Source: JAWLHU01 sp049325315 (lineage in GTDB: Bacteria > Bacillota > Sulfobacillia > Symbiobacteriales > Symbiobacteriaceae). Taken from it: a DNA stretch of 12,832 nucleotides. Position numbers and translations under genes: made by a program. Where the stretch lies: NCBI GenBank assembly GCA_049325315.1, contig JBMONB010000063.1, positions 1 through 12,832 of the forward strand, given 5' to 3'. The notes under the pieces are model-generated. The model saw only the letters and a list, made by a program, of their open reading frames with translations. It did no database searches and was not told the origin of the DNA. Below, piece by piece: positions 1 through 7,311 of this stretch (its first letter is position 1; every line of letters starts with the position of its first letter).

Positions 1-524
1 ACCTGCTGGTCTGGTCGGGCGGCGTGCGGGGCAGCGGCGTGCTGGCCAGTGCGGGGCTCGATCTTACCCCGAAGGGCAGGGGCAAGGTCGATGAGTACCT
101 GCGCGCCCTGGACGATGACCGGGTCTATCTGGTGGGCGACTCGGCCTCCTTCGTCGACCAGGAGACCGGGCGGGAGGTCCCGCCCACCGCCCAGGCGGCG
201 GTGCAGATGGGGCGGGCAGCGGGGCGGAACATCCTCCGGCGGCTGCGGGGCCAGCCGGAGCAGCCCTTTACCTTCCGGAAGAAGGGCGCCTTCGCCTCCC
301 TGGGCCGGACCGACGGCGTCGGGCAGATCGGCACGGATCGCTTCGCCGGCCTCCCCGCCATGATGGTGAAGCACCTGATCGAGGGGCACCACGCCTGGGA
401 GATGGGCAGCGGCGTCATGCCGCTGGTCCGCCGGCTGGTCCTGGCGCCCCGCAACTACCTGGCGGGACGCCGGACCTACCGGCTGGAGCCGGGGCCGCGG
501 CGGCAGGCACGGCCAACACGGTAA
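1..524 (+). CDS. Type II NADH dehydrogenase-like FAD oxidoreductase (3' part only)
   Basis: This is the C-terminal part of a two-dinucleotide-fold flavoprotein. The open frame runs in from the left edge (codons begin at base 3), so the GTG at 24 is not the real start. The first visible residues, LLVWSGGVRGSG, match the segment of NDH-2-like proteins that follows the NADH-binding domain. About 35 residues on, RVYLVGDSASF is the C-terminal FAD-contacting GD motif. PPTAQAAVQMGRAAGRNI, a pF-type segment and GRTDGVGQIG follow in the order expected for NDH-2. Such enzymes oxidise NADH at the inner face of the membrane and reduce quinone without pumping protons. The tail is basic (PRRQARPTR), compatible with a peripheral membrane protein. 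The NADH-binding half is outside the window, so a related pyridine-nucleotide disulphide oxidoreductase cannot be excluded. Confidence 0.85.
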   Translation, partial: LLVWSGGVRGSGVLASAGLDLTPKGRGKVDEYLRALDDDRVYLVGDSASFVDQETGREVPPTAQAAVQMGRAAGRNILRRLRGQPEQPFTFRKKGAFASLGRTDGVGQIGTDRFAGLPAMMVKHLIEGHHAWEMGSGVMPLVRRLVLAPRNYLAGRRTYRLEPGPRRQARPTR

Positions 525-528
525 GCGG

Positions 529-563
529 CAGAGCCACCTCCCGGAGTGCGGGGGGTGGCTCTG
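529..563. terminator. 15-bp hairpin between convergent genes
   Basis: Bases 529-543 pair with 549-563 (15 pairs, one a T-G wobble) around the 5-base loop GAGTG. The hairpin begins 5 bases after the stop of the oxidoreductase and lies just before the stop of the minus-strand gene at 570. It therefore probably ends transcripts from both sides. Neither strand has a good U-tract after the stem, as often seen in GC-rich genomes. Confidence 0.7.
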
Positions 564-569
564 TCGCGC

Positions 570-2117
570 TTAACTGCGCCGGCGGATCAGCAGGGCGGTT
601 GAGACCAGGAGAGCGAGGCCCGCCAGGGAGAGCCAGAGGAGCCAGTGACCCGCTACGGCGGGGGCCGGCTCGGGAGCAGCCGCAGGCGGCGTGGAGGTGG
701 CGGGCTGCGGCTCAGGGGCGGGGTTGGGCTTCGGCTCAGGGGCAGGCGGCGGCTCCTTCAGCGCCAGTTTGGTCACCGGCGTCTCGGTGCGGTTTCCCTT
801 CCCGTCTACCGCCCAGGCCTGGAACCAGACCGCCTCCCGCCCGGCCAGTTCCGCCGGCTCCAGCGCGGTGGAGTGCTCGACCCGGGTCGGAGTGTGACCG
901 CCGAAGCCGCCGGCGACCAGCAGGGGTGTCCCCACCGCCTCAGACGTAGGCCAGAAGGTGACGCCCCAGTCATCCAGATCGGCGTCCGGGTCGGTCAGCT
1001 GAACGCCCACCTGCGGGGTCGGCTCCCGCTGGGTTACCGTCAGCCGGGGCGCCCCAGGGGGGGAGCCGGTCAACCCGCCGGCGTCGATCAGGTAGCGGCG
1101 GATGCCAGGGGAGAGGTCAGCCATCGCCAGCAGGTCGGCTGGCTGCTTTAAGCCCTCCTGGTAGGCGATATAGGCGGCCACCGGGTGACCGGTGGAGGTC
1201 TCCAGCGCCCGGCGGACGATCTGAAGCGCTGCCTCCTTCTCGCCAAAGCGGTACTCGAACTTGGCCAGCCGGAAGTCCAGTGCGTCGGGCGCCCTCTCCG
1301 GGTTGGGGGCGGTCTGCCGGGCCTGACGCAGAATGGACAGCCCCTCGACACCGCCCGCCTGCTCCGCTTTGTGAATCGGGCGGGTGAACGCATCCGGCGG
1401 GAACTTGTTCTGTTCCAAAAGGAGATCGACCTGGATCGAGATATCCCGCTCGGGCTCGAAATCGCGCATCCGCCAGACCATGCGCTCCCCTTCCCACCGG
1501 TAGCTGGCAGGGAAGGCGCGAATCTGGCCGGGGAAGATCGCCTCATCGAACTGAGCGATGATCACCGCCTCCCCGATGGGCCCCTTCCAGCCCGCTCCCG
1601 AGCGCAGAATGTAGCCCGTGGCTGCTGTGCCGACGGCGCTGTCGTAGTTGCGCCCCCAGTATGTGCTCCGGACGGTGCGGGTCTGGCCCGCCTCGAAGGG
1701 GACGGTCCAGGTGATCCACTCGGGGTAGCGAAGGAGCCGGCCGCCACTGTCTGTCAGGGGCTCTACCGGCTCGCCGCTCTTCTCCCGGCGCACGGCCACC
1801 GGCACACCATCTACCCAGGCCGCAAAGTCGTGCAGTTCGGGGTCGCCCCGGTTCATCATGAAGTCCGGATAGGAGACGGGAAAGCCCATCAGCACCTCCT
1901 GGGCCTCCCCTTCGTTGACGAAGGTGAAGGTGAGATCCACCTCGGTGCGGCCGGTAAAGACCTTCAGGCGCACCTCTTCGGCGGCCATCCGGATCGATTG
2001 GTGGGAGAGCGGGACCACCGTCTCTCCCTCCCGTCCGAGGGAGCCGGCATCGGCGAGGGCGGTGGCGGTTGTCAGGGTGAGAGCGGCGAACAGCATCAAC
2101 CATACGACAGGTCTCAT
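570..2117 (-). CDS. Secreted, C-terminally membrane-anchored protein with DUF4424-like N-terminal region
   Basis: A 515-residue exported protein of unknown function. Residues 1-22 are a signal peptide with a likely cleavage after ALA. Residues 35-235 are beta-rich; the segments VDLTFTFVNEG and EVLMGFPVSYPDF followed by WVDGVPVAV resemble the DUF4424 family of extracytoplasmic proteins (my recognition, no search done). Residues 245-345 look helical and TPR-like. Residues 355-455 look like an Ig/FN3-type beta domain. Residues 455-489 are a Pro/Ala/Glu-rich linker, and 490-511 form one transmembrane helix followed by RRRS inside the cell. The picture is a surface protein tethered by its C-terminus with the linker spanning the wall. 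AGGGGG about 7 bases upstream supports the ATG at 2117. The gene lies 73 bp downstream of truD on the same strand and is probably co-transcribed with it. Confidence 0.8.
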   Translation of the reverse strand: MRPVVWLMLFAALTLTTATALADAGSLGREGETVVPLSHQSIRMAAEEVRLKVFTGRTEVDLTFTFVNEGEAQEVLMGFPVSYPDFMMNRGDPELHDFAAWVDGVPVAVRREKSGEPVEPLTDSGGRLLRYPEWITWTVPFEAGQTRTVRSTYWGRNYDSAVGTAATGYILRSGAGWKGPIGEAVIIAQFDEAIFPGQIRAFPASYRWEGERMVWRMRDFEPERDISIQVDLLLEQNKFPPDAFTRPIHKAEQAGGVEGLSILRQARQTAPNPERAPDALDFRLAKFEYRFGEKEAALQIVRRALETSTGHPVAAYIAYQEGLKQPADLLAMADLSPGIRRYLIDAGGLTGSPPGAPRLTVTQREPTPQVGVQLTDPDADLDDWGVTFWPTSEAVGTPLLVAGGFGGHTPTRVEHSTALEPAELAGREAVWFQAWAVDGKGNRTETPVTKLALKEPPPAPEPKPNPAPEPQPATSTPPAAAPEPAPAVAGHWLLWLSLAGLALLVSTALLIRRRS

Positions 2118-2190
2118 GGCAAAGCCCCCTTCCGCATGTAAGACGGTCGGGGGGCCGGAATCGTTCTACTATTCTCGTGCCGGCGGTCAG

Positions 2191-3324
2191 CTACACGGTC
2201 ATCGCCTTGATCATCATGGTGGCATAGCAGCCCTTGGGCAGGGTGAAGCGCACCTCGTATTTGAGGTGGCCGGCGTAGCGCTCGTCGGGGGTCGGACCCT
2301 CTGTCCAGAATGACTGCGGGGTGATCCAGGCCTCCCGGGGCGACGCTTTCAGGGCGAGGCCTGGCAGGATCTCCTGCTCCAGCTGAGCGGGGCGGAGCCG
2401 GCGCTCCCGCAGAATCTCCTCCAGCGCCAGGCCCGCCTCTGGGTCGGGGAAGCGCATCTTCCGGCCCGGCAGCGGGATGATCATCGCCCTCAGGCGGTCG
2501 TCGGGGCGGGCGAACCGGTACGGCCCCGCCACCCCTGGCAGCTCCGGGCCGTCGCCCATCAGACGGCGCAGCGTTTCGTTCCAGAGGAACGACTGGTAGG
2601 CGGAGACCCACATCTCCAACTCCTCCCGCCGGGCGGTGGCCAGCGCTTCCCGGAAGGCGCCGGGCTTCTGGAGGAGCAGGTCGAAAGAGCGCTGCTCGAA
2701 GGCGGTCTTCGCCACCTCACGGCAGGCGGCCCAATCGCCCCAGCGCTCCCTTAGCGCCTCCTTGCGCTCCTTCGCCTCCCGCTTCTCATTGGCGTAGGCA
2801 AAGGTGAGCGCAATGGCCAGCGCCTCCTCCCAGCGGCCCAGCAGCATCTTCTCGGCAATCAGCCCCCGCTCGGGGTCATAGCTGCCGAAGCGCTGGTCGT
2901 CGAAGAAGTTGGGGAAGCCATCTTCCCGCACCCGGGCGATGGCGGCGGTGACCCGCTCCGCCTCTTCGGGACGCACCTCCCGCAGCACCAGTTCAAACCG
3001 GTTGGCGAGAATCCGCCCCGACGCCATGGGTTCATTCGCATAGCCAATCGCCTTGAAGGAGTAGGCAGGGGTGGTGAGCGAGAGATCGGCGTGGTGCTGA
3101 ACCGTCACGTACTGGAAGGTGTGGCCGTAGCGATCTTTCTTGCCGCCATAGGCGAAGCGGGCCAGGGGGACCCGCTTGGCCCGGGCGATGGCGGAGAGGG
3201 CGTCGGCCGTGTTCCAGCCCGTCTTCTCCAGCATGTAGACCCGGTAGGGCCCCGGCTGCTTGCGAATCCGCAGGTCGGTGGCCTCCCGGACCACAAAATC
3301 CTCGGGTGTGCTCTTGAGTCGCAT
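2191..3324 (-). CDS. truD: tRNA pseudouridine(13) synthase TruD
   Basis: TruD converts uridine 13 in the D-arm of certain tRNAs, such as tRNA-Glu, to pseudouridine in the cytoplasm. The 377-residue protein starts with the family pattern MRLKSTPEDFVVRE. The catalytic loop is YGGKKDR at residues 59-65, with Asp64 the expected nucleophile. NFFDDQRFGS near residue 135 is the conserved motif that precedes the TRUD-specific domain, and AYQSFLWNETL is the other diagnostic motif. Length is close to E. coli TruD (349). After the catalytic Asp the usual RxAxTxQ reads RYGHTFQ, a small variation. An AGGAAGGA-type ribosome-binding site lies 7-10 bases before ATG 3324. It is 38 bp downstream of the methyltransferase. 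TruD is patchily distributed in Gram-positive bacteria, so its presence is mildly notable. Confidence 0.94.
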   Translation of the reverse strand: MRLKSTPEDFVVREATDLRIRKQPGPYRVYMLEKTGWNTADALSAIARAKRVPLARFAYGGKKDRYGHTFQYVTVQHHADLSLTTPAYSFKAIGYANEPMASGRILANRFELVLREVRPEEAERVTAAIARVREDGFPNFFDDQRFGSYDPERGLIAEKMLLGRWEEALAIALTFAYANEKREAKERKEALRERWGDWAACREVAKTAFEQRSFDLLLQKPGAFREALATARREELEMWVSAYQSFLWNETLRRLMGDGPELPGVAGPYRFARPDDRLRAMIIPLPGRKMRFPDPEAGLALEEILRERRLRPAQLEQEILPGLALKASPREAWITPQSFWTEGPTPDERYAGHLKYEVRFTLPKGCYATMMIKAMTV

Positions 3325-3362
3325 GCGAGAGTCTTCCTTCCTGGAGCGGGGCAGCCCTCGAC

Positions 3363-3992
3363 CTAGGTGGACGGCTGCACCTCTTTCTTCAAAAGGATGA
3401 TTTGAAAGGAGCCGCCCAGCATCGCCGGCTCCTGGTGGATGATGCGCAGGCCGGTCCCCTTCAGAATCGGCCCCAGCTTTCGAGTGATATCGGAGAAGAC
3501 CAGGTTGGTCAGCAGGTTTAGCGCCCGCCGTCCGGCACTGACAGGGGCCTCATCTGGCACGAACTTGTCGAAGATGACCGCCCGGCCCCCGGGCTTCAGG
3601 ACCCGGTCCACCTCGCGGGCTGCCGCGACCGGGTCGGGAATCACCGCCAGGATCAGGTGGAGAATCACGCAGTCGACGGAACTGTCGGGCAGGTCGAGGG
3701 CGTGACCGTCCATGACCCGGGCCTCTACCGTCTGGCCCAGGGCGCCTGCCCGCCAGCGGAGGCGCTCCACCATGGCGGGGGTGATATCGCCCGCCGTGAT
3801 GGCGAGGCCAGGGGGGAGGTAGGGAAGATCCGCCCCGGTGCCGGCGCCCACAATCAGCACCGACTCGCCGGGGCGTGGGTCCAGCAGGGAGATGGAGCGG
3901 CGGCGCTGGGAACCGAATGAGGCGATGAGGTCGTAAATGGGGGCGAAGAGGGTGTAGCGGATCTGATTCCAACGGTTGGTATTGATCGCCAT
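3363..3992 (-). CDS. Class I SAM-dependent methyltransferase (UbiE/Methyltransf_11 type)
   Basis: A 209-residue methyltransferase of unknown substrate. Motif I is VLIVGAGTGAD (45-55), the glycine-rich SAM-binding loop. AGDITPAM (67-74) carries the acidic residue expected to bind the SAM ribose. MDGHALDLPDSSVDCVI (94-110) is motif II/III, and RVLKPGGRAVIFDKF (130-144) is the usual post-core strand. The N-terminus RYTLFAPIYDLI is typical of small UbiE-like enzymes. I chose the ATG at 3992 because GGAGG lies 11 bases upstream. An in-frame ATG at 4049 would add 19 residues but has no ribosome-binding site and falls in a small hairpin (4032-4047). The gene lies 76 bp after the HAD gene and 38 bp before truD on the same strand. 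Its partner substrate (lipid, quinone, small molecule) cannot be read from the sequence. Confidence 0.88.
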   Translation of the reverse strand: MAINTNRWNQIRYTLFAPIYDLIASFGSQRRRSISLLDPRPGESVLIVGAGTGADLPYLPPGLAITAGDITPAMVERLRWRAGALGQTVEARVMDGHALDLPDSSVDCVILHLILAVIPDPVAAAREVDRVLKPGGRAVIFDKFVPDEAPVSAGRRALNLLTNLVFSDITRKLGPILKGTGLRIIHQEPAMLGGSFQIILLKKEVQPST

Positions 3993-4068
3993 GCAGTTTG
4001 TGGCCTCCGGATGGTGTGATTTCCCTTTTAGACGCACCACTGTGCGCATGGGAGACTGCTGGCCTGGC

Positions 4069-4764
4069 CTAGGAGGTCAGCGCCCTCGCCATCTCGGGGA
4101 GCGAGTTGTAGGTCAGGTCCGGGGTCTCGGTGGCGCTGCGGGGGTACCGCAGCTTGTGGTTGGTCTGCCGGAGCCAGATCGTGCTCATTCCGGCCAGCTT
4201 GGCCGGGCCCAGGCCCAGATCGACCCGGTCGCTGGCGAAGGCGGCCAGGTGGGCCGGGCAGCCCGCCTTGCGGAGCGCCCAGACGAACAGGGCGGGATCC
4301 ACCTTGCCGGCTGCGTCCACCTGATGCGAGAGGTTCTGCTCGTCGGAGAGGGCGACAACCGGAAAGTGGAGGTGGAACCGCTCCAGGCGCGCCCGGGTGC
4401 CGGGCATCCGGTACGGGCCGATGACGCCCAGCTTGAAGTGGGGCTCCAGGGCGTGGAGCGCCAGCTGCAGCCCGGTCACCAGGGTGTCCTGGTTCCGGCT
4501 GGTCCGAGCCACCTCGTCAAGCACCGCCCGAGCGGTGGCTGGGTCGGGGGCGAGGAGCCGGATCGCCCCCTCCAGCGGGTGGACGGGCCGTGTGGCGGCA
4601 ATCGCCTGCATCCAGGCGCGCTCAACCTGGTCTTGCGCCACCGGCCGGCCGCGGCGGGCCAGGGCGGCGGCGATGGTGCGGCGCGCCTCCCGGTCGGTGG
4701 CGCTCTCGTTGAGCAGCACCGAGGGGTCAAAGAAGAGCCACTGGACTTGATTAAGTCGCCGCAA
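4069..4764 (-). CDS. HAD-superfamily-like protein with degenerate catalytic motifs
   Basis: A 231-residue protein with the overall plan of a HAD hydrolase. Motif I is LFFDPSVLL: the nucleophile Asp13 is present but the second Asp of DxD is Ser15. Motif II is GVIGPY (113-118), with Gly where Thr/Ser is expected. The motif III lysine is kept in GKVDPALF (Lys154), matching the KPDPxxF pattern. Motif IV is FASDRVDLGLGPAKLAGM, keeping one Asp (179) but not the usual GDxxxxD spacing. Phosphatase activity is therefore doubtful; it may bind a ligand or act on an unusual substrate. I chose the TTG start at 4764, with GGAGG 11 bases upstream, because motif I should lie within about 15 residues of the start. 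Upstream in-frame codons (GTG 4824, ATG 4899) run through two hairpins and rare codons. It probably heads the minus-strand operon. Confidence 0.75.
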   Translation of the reverse strand: MRRLNQVQWLFFDPSVLLNESATDREARRTIAAALARRGRPVAQDQVERAWMQAIAATRPVHPLEGAIRLLAPDPATARAVLDEVARTSRNQDTLVTGLQLALHALEPHFKLGVIGPYRMPGTRARLERFHLHFPVVALSDEQNLSHQVDAAGKVDPALFVWALRKAGCPAHLAAFASDRVDLGLGPAKLAGMSTIWLRQTNHKLRYPRSATETPDLTYNSLPEMARALTS

Positions 4765-4823
4765 GGGATTCTGTTCCTCCCTCGGTTGGGTCAGTCTTAG
4801 TGTGCCAATAAAGAAGGCTTCCA

Positions 4824-4861
4824 CGTATGGCCTGCTGACGCCTCCTTTTGTGTCAGATACG
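4824..4861 (-). promoter_or_regulatory. Leader hairpin of the HAD gene with AGGAGG in the loop
   Basis: In the minus-strand transcript CTGAC pairs with GTCAG around a 12-base loop, and outer CGTAT/ATACG arms can extend the stem across an internal bulge. The loop holds AAGGAGG, a perfect ribosome-binding sequence, about 16 bases before an in-frame GTG (4824) but about 76 bases before the preferred TTG start. It could be a translational control structure, a leftover start site or chance. Confidence 0.3.
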
Positions 4862-4865
4862 AATA

Positions 4866-4897
4866 GACCCCCCGCCTGAGAAAACTGGCAGGGGGTC
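4866..4897 (-). terminator. Hairpin downstream of the ferredoxin-NADP reductase gene
   Basis: Bases 4866-4876 pair with 4887-4897 (seven pairs, one mismatch, three pairs) around a 10-base loop. It starts 38 bases past the reductase stop codon and is followed on the minus strand by TCTATTCGT, a weak U-rich stretch. It probably separates the reductase from the downstream HAD-methyltransferase-truD block. Confidence 0.6.
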
Positions 4898-4935
4898 ATT
4901 TCTAGTCGTGTTCTAAGTGGGCAGCGAAGCGCTTA

Positions 4936-5943
4936 CTATGAGTGGCCCCCAGAGCTGTGGCCCGGGAAGGCGGCGGAGCCGGGATCGATATACGCCTTGG
5001 CGTTGTTGACCGCCGTGGCCACCTCGCCGAAGCCGGTGGCGATCAGGCGGATCTTGCCCGGGTACCAGGAGACATCGCCGGCCGCATAGATGCCGGGGAT
5101 ATTGGTCTCGCCCTTGGAGTTCGCGACGATCTGCTTCTTGCCCTCGATATCGAGGCCCCACTCCAGCATCCGGCCCAGGGAGGCCTTGAAGCCGGTGCCG
5201 AGGACCACGTAATCGACATCGAGCACGGTCTCCTCGCCGGACCGGTTGTCGAAGATGACCGCCTGGGTCACCCAGTCGCCGTTGCCGCGGACCTCGCGGA
5301 GCTCGTGGAAGAGCATCACGTTGACCTTGGACTTGGCCAGCTTGTTGAGCGACTCCTCATGGGCCCGGAAGCCCTCGCGCCGGTGGATCAGGGTAACCTT
5401 CTCGGCGATGGGCTCGGTCATCAGGGCGTAGTCGACCGCAGAGTCGCCGCCACCGACGACCAGGACACGCTTGCCCTCGTACTGCGGCAGGTTGACGACG
5501 CTGTAGAAGACGCCCTTATTCTCGTACTGGCGGGCGGACTCGTTGGGAATCCGGTTCGGCTCGAAGGCGCCGATACCGGCCGAGATCAGTACGGCCTTGG
5601 AGTAGTGCTTCTCACCCGTGTGGGTCGTCAGCTCAAAGGTGCCGTCCTCCAGCTTCTCCACGTTGTCAACCCGCTGGTTGAAGACGTAGGTGGCAGTGGG
5701 GTTGGCGTGGTCGGCCTGCTCCTTACACTGCTCCACCAACCGCTTGGCGTTGACCCGGGGAAACCCGGCCACGTCGAAGATGTCCTTCTCGGGGTAGAGG
5801 GCGGTCAGCTGGCCACCAGCCTCGGGAAGCGCCTCGATAACCTTGGTCTTCAACCCACGCATGCCCGCATAGAAAACGCCGAAGAGTCCGGTCGGGCCCG
5901 CTCCGATCAACGTCAGGTCATAAAGGTCTCTGTCGATGGACAT
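4936..5943 (-). CDS. yumC: Ferredoxin-NADP(+) reductase, type 2 (YumC-like)
   Basis: A 335-residue flavoprotein that moves electrons between NADPH and ferredoxin or flavodoxin in the cytoplasm. The N-terminal FAD site is LIGAGPTG (12-19). GGQLTALYPEKDIFDVAGFP is the signature segment of the thioredoxin-reductase-like FNR family. The NADP domain has VVGGGDSA (GGGDSA at 164-169) and HRREGFRAH (187-195), whose arginines fit the 2'-phosphate of NADPH. The C-terminal FAD motif is GIYAAGDV (284-291). The CxxC redox pair of true thioredoxin reductases is absent, which separates this from TrxB. Length matches Bacillus YumC (about 332). The start at 5943 is supported by AGGAGGT 11 bases upstream; an in-frame ATG at 5979 lacks a good site and adds 12 atypical residues. 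It has its own promoter and a hairpin downstream, so it is probably monocistronic. Confidence 0.93.
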   Translation of the reverse strand: MSIDRDLYDLTLIGAGPTGLFGVFYAGMRGLKTKVIEALPEAGGQLTALYPEKDIFDVAGFPRVNAKRLVEQCKEQADHANPTATYVFNQRVDNVEKLEDGTFELTTHTGEKHYSKAVLISAGIGAFEPNRIPNESARQYENKGVFYSVVNLPQYEGKRVLVVGGGDSAVDYALMTEPIAEKVTLIHRREGFRAHEESLNKLAKSKVNVMLFHELREVRGNGDWVTQAVIFDNRSGEETVLDVDYVVLGTGFKASLGRMLEWGLDIEGKKQIVANSKGETNIPGIYAAGDVSWYPGKIRLIATGFGEVATAVNNAKAYIDPGSAAFPGHSSGGHS

Positions 5944-6028
5944 TGGTGGTCCAAACCTCCTAGTCTGCCGTGGCCCCAATTCTGGCCCTGCGCCAGAGGG
6001 TGAGACCCATTTGGCTTATTCCTCCAGC

Positions 6029-6037
6029 AGTATAACA
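6029..6037 (-). promoter_or_regulatory. Extended -10 promoter of yumC
   Basis: On the minus strand the sequence reads TGTTATACT: a TGn extension followed by TATACT (5 of 6 matches to the sigma-A -10 box). The -35 region is poor, which is usual for extended -10 promoters. Transcription would begin near 6022, leaving a leader of about 80 bases before the ATG at 5943. Confidence 0.55.
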
Positions 6038-6136
6038 TACTCCCGATAGGTCTGGGCAGGTGGAATCCCTCGCTTCCTTCCTTCTCTGTTCTTTGGTCTA
6101 GCGTCAAGTGCCCAAGAGGCCATTCCAAATGGTTAC

Positions 6137-6165
6137 TTGACAAATCGACTTCGTACCAATGTTCT
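6137..6165 (+). promoter_or_regulatory. Possible phnD promoter
   Basis: TTGACA at 6137-6142 is a perfect -35 box. At 17-bp spacing the -10 position is TGTTCT (6160-6165), which matches only 3 of 6 bases, so the promoter would be weak or activator-dependent. It leaves a leader of about 105 bases before phnD. Confidence 0.35.
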
Positions 6166-6279
6166 TCTTCCTACGCAATTTTTCATAGTTGTATAGAAGG
6201 GAACTGGCATCGGAAAGCGAAATTTTTTGCGTGCCCAAGTACCGAGACAAACAGATACACACAGACGGAGGTATGGGAG

Positions 6280-7275
6280 ATGCGGTTCAAACGACTCTCG
6301 GCTGGCTTGCTGGCAGTGCTCCTGGTAGTTCTGGCCGGCTGCGGCGGCTCCAAGCCCGCCGCGACGCCTGCGCCCAAGGAAGAGCCGAAGCAGGAGAAAC
6401 CCGCCAACCCGTGGGGCATCGAGAAGCTTGTGATCGGTTTCGTTCCCTCGTCCGACGCTGCGGGCATCGAGACCAAGGTCCAGCCCATGAGTGACTATCT
6501 GTCCAAGGAACTGGGCGTACCGGTGACCACCTTCGTCGGCACCAACTATGTGGGCGTCGTCGAGGCCATGGGCTCCAAGCAGGTGGATGTCGGCTTCCTG
6601 AACCCCCTGTCCTATGTTCTGGCCCATAATGACTACGGTGTGAAACCGATCCTGAAGTCGGTCCGCAGGGGCTCCTTCCGCTACCGGGCCCAGCTGACGG
6701 TCCGGGCCGAGGACAAGATTCCGAAGTGCGACACCAAGAAGGATCCGACTTGTAAGGACACCTTCGCCGCCCTGAAGGGCAAGAAGGTCGCCTTCGTCGA
6801 TCCGGCCTCTACCTCGGGCTATCTGTACCCCGCCTCTTTCATGAAGAACGCCGGCATCAATATCGAGAAGGGACAGCACTTCTCCGACACCACCTTCGCC
6901 GGCAGCCATGACAACGCCATCAAGGCGGTCTACAACAAGACTGTCGACGCCTCCTGGACCTTCGAGGATGCCCGTGACCGGGTCTCCAAGGAGTTCGCTG
7001 ACGTCAAGGAGAAGCTCGCGGTTGTGGCCTACACCGACTGGATTCCCAACGACACCGTCTCTGTGCGCAAGGACCTGCCGCAGGATCTCGCCGTCAAGCT
7101 CCAGGTCGCCTTCATGAACTACGCCTCCACCCCGGACGGCAAGAAGGTGCTCCAGTCCCTGTACGAGATCGACAACTTCGCCCAGGGCCGCCCGGCCGAC
7201 TACCAGCCGGTCATCGACATGGCCAAGAACATGGGCATCGATGTCAAGGCCGAGCTGACCAAGCCGAAGAAGTAA
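6280..7275 (+). CDS. phnD: Phosphonate/phosphite-type ABC transporter, substrate-binding lipoprotein PhnD
   Basis: The receptor of the importer, anchored outside the membrane by lipid. Residues 1-20 are a signal peptide ending in the lipobox LAGC, with Cys21 the lipidated residue; a Pro/Lys/Glu-rich tether follows (24-44). The mature domain shows the PhnD pattern: VIGFVPSSDA (51-60), FLNPLSYVLAH (106-116), AFVDPASTSGYLYP (171-184) with the STSG phosphonate-binding loop at 177-180, and SHDNAIKAV (209-217). Length is 331, usual for the family. An extra segment before the STSG strand carries Cys150 and Cys158 (CDTKKDPTC), a possible disulphide loop that PhnD proteins usually lack as far as I know. 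GGAGGT lies 8 bases before ATG 6280. Substrate could be phosphonate, phosphite or a similar oxyanion; the sequence does not decide. Confidence 0.93.
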   Translation: MRFKRLSAGLLAVLLVVLAGCGGSKPAATPAPKEEPKQEKPANPWGIEKLVIGFVPSSDAAGIETKVQPMSDYLSKELGVPVTTFVGTNYVGVVEAMGSKQVDVGFLNPLSYVLAHNDYGVKPILKSVRRGSFRYRAQLTVRAEDKIPKCDTKKDPTCKDTFAALKGKKVAFVDPASTSGYLYPASFMKNAGINIEKGQHFSDTTFAGSHDNAIKAVYNKTVDASWTFEDARDRVSKEFADVKEKLAVVAYTDWIPNDTVSVRKDLPQDLAVKLQVAFMNYASTPDGKKVLQSLYEIDNFAQGRPADYQPVIDMAKNMGIDVKAELTKPKK

Positions 7276-7311
7276 CCGATCCGTGAGCGCCAACTGAACG
7301 CGTAAGGAGTG

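Larger units (their letters stand above)
5944..6279. other. Divergent intergenic region between yumC and phnD
   Basis: This 336-bp gap is clearly more AT-rich than its neighbours. It carries the leader and promoter of the reductase at its left end and a possible phnD promoter near 6137, both listed separately. The stretch from about 6166 to 6260 would be the phnD leader. It holds runs of A and T and a weak 5-bp CGCAA/TTGCG pairing, but I could not recognise a riboswitch or a clear PhoP-type direct repeat. Short open frames on both strands here lack ribosome-binding sites and I do not regard them as genes. Confidence 0.7.

Noticed and set aside
1185..2141. 318-codon plus-strand open frame opposite the secreted protein gene
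   Set aside because: It lacks a ribosome-binding site. The minus-strand frame has a signal peptide, a transmembrane anchor and an AGGGGG site.
4765..4899. N-terminal extension of the HAD-like protein to ATG 4899
   Set aside because: The extension starts inside the terminator-like hairpin, uses rare codons and lacks a ribosome-binding site. The TTG at 4764 has GGAGG and puts motif I near the N-terminus.
4936..5943. Thioredoxin reductase instead of ferredoxin-NADP reductase
   Set aside because: The CxxC redox-active pair required in TrxB is absent, while the overall motifs match the YumC type.
4942..6003. 353-codon plus-strand open frame opposite yumC
   Set aside because: It is the antisense of the well-supported ferredoxin-NADP reductase, and has no recognisable motif or start site.
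6143..6279. Riboswitch or PhoP box in the phnD leader
   Set aside because: I found no conserved aptamer motif and no pair of TTAACA-like repeats at regular spacing; only weak pairings.
6133..7293. 386-codon open frame on the minus strand opposite phnD
   Set aside because: It mirrors phnD, which has a lipobox, family motifs and a good ribosome-binding site. The reverse frame is a by-product of GC-rich codon use.
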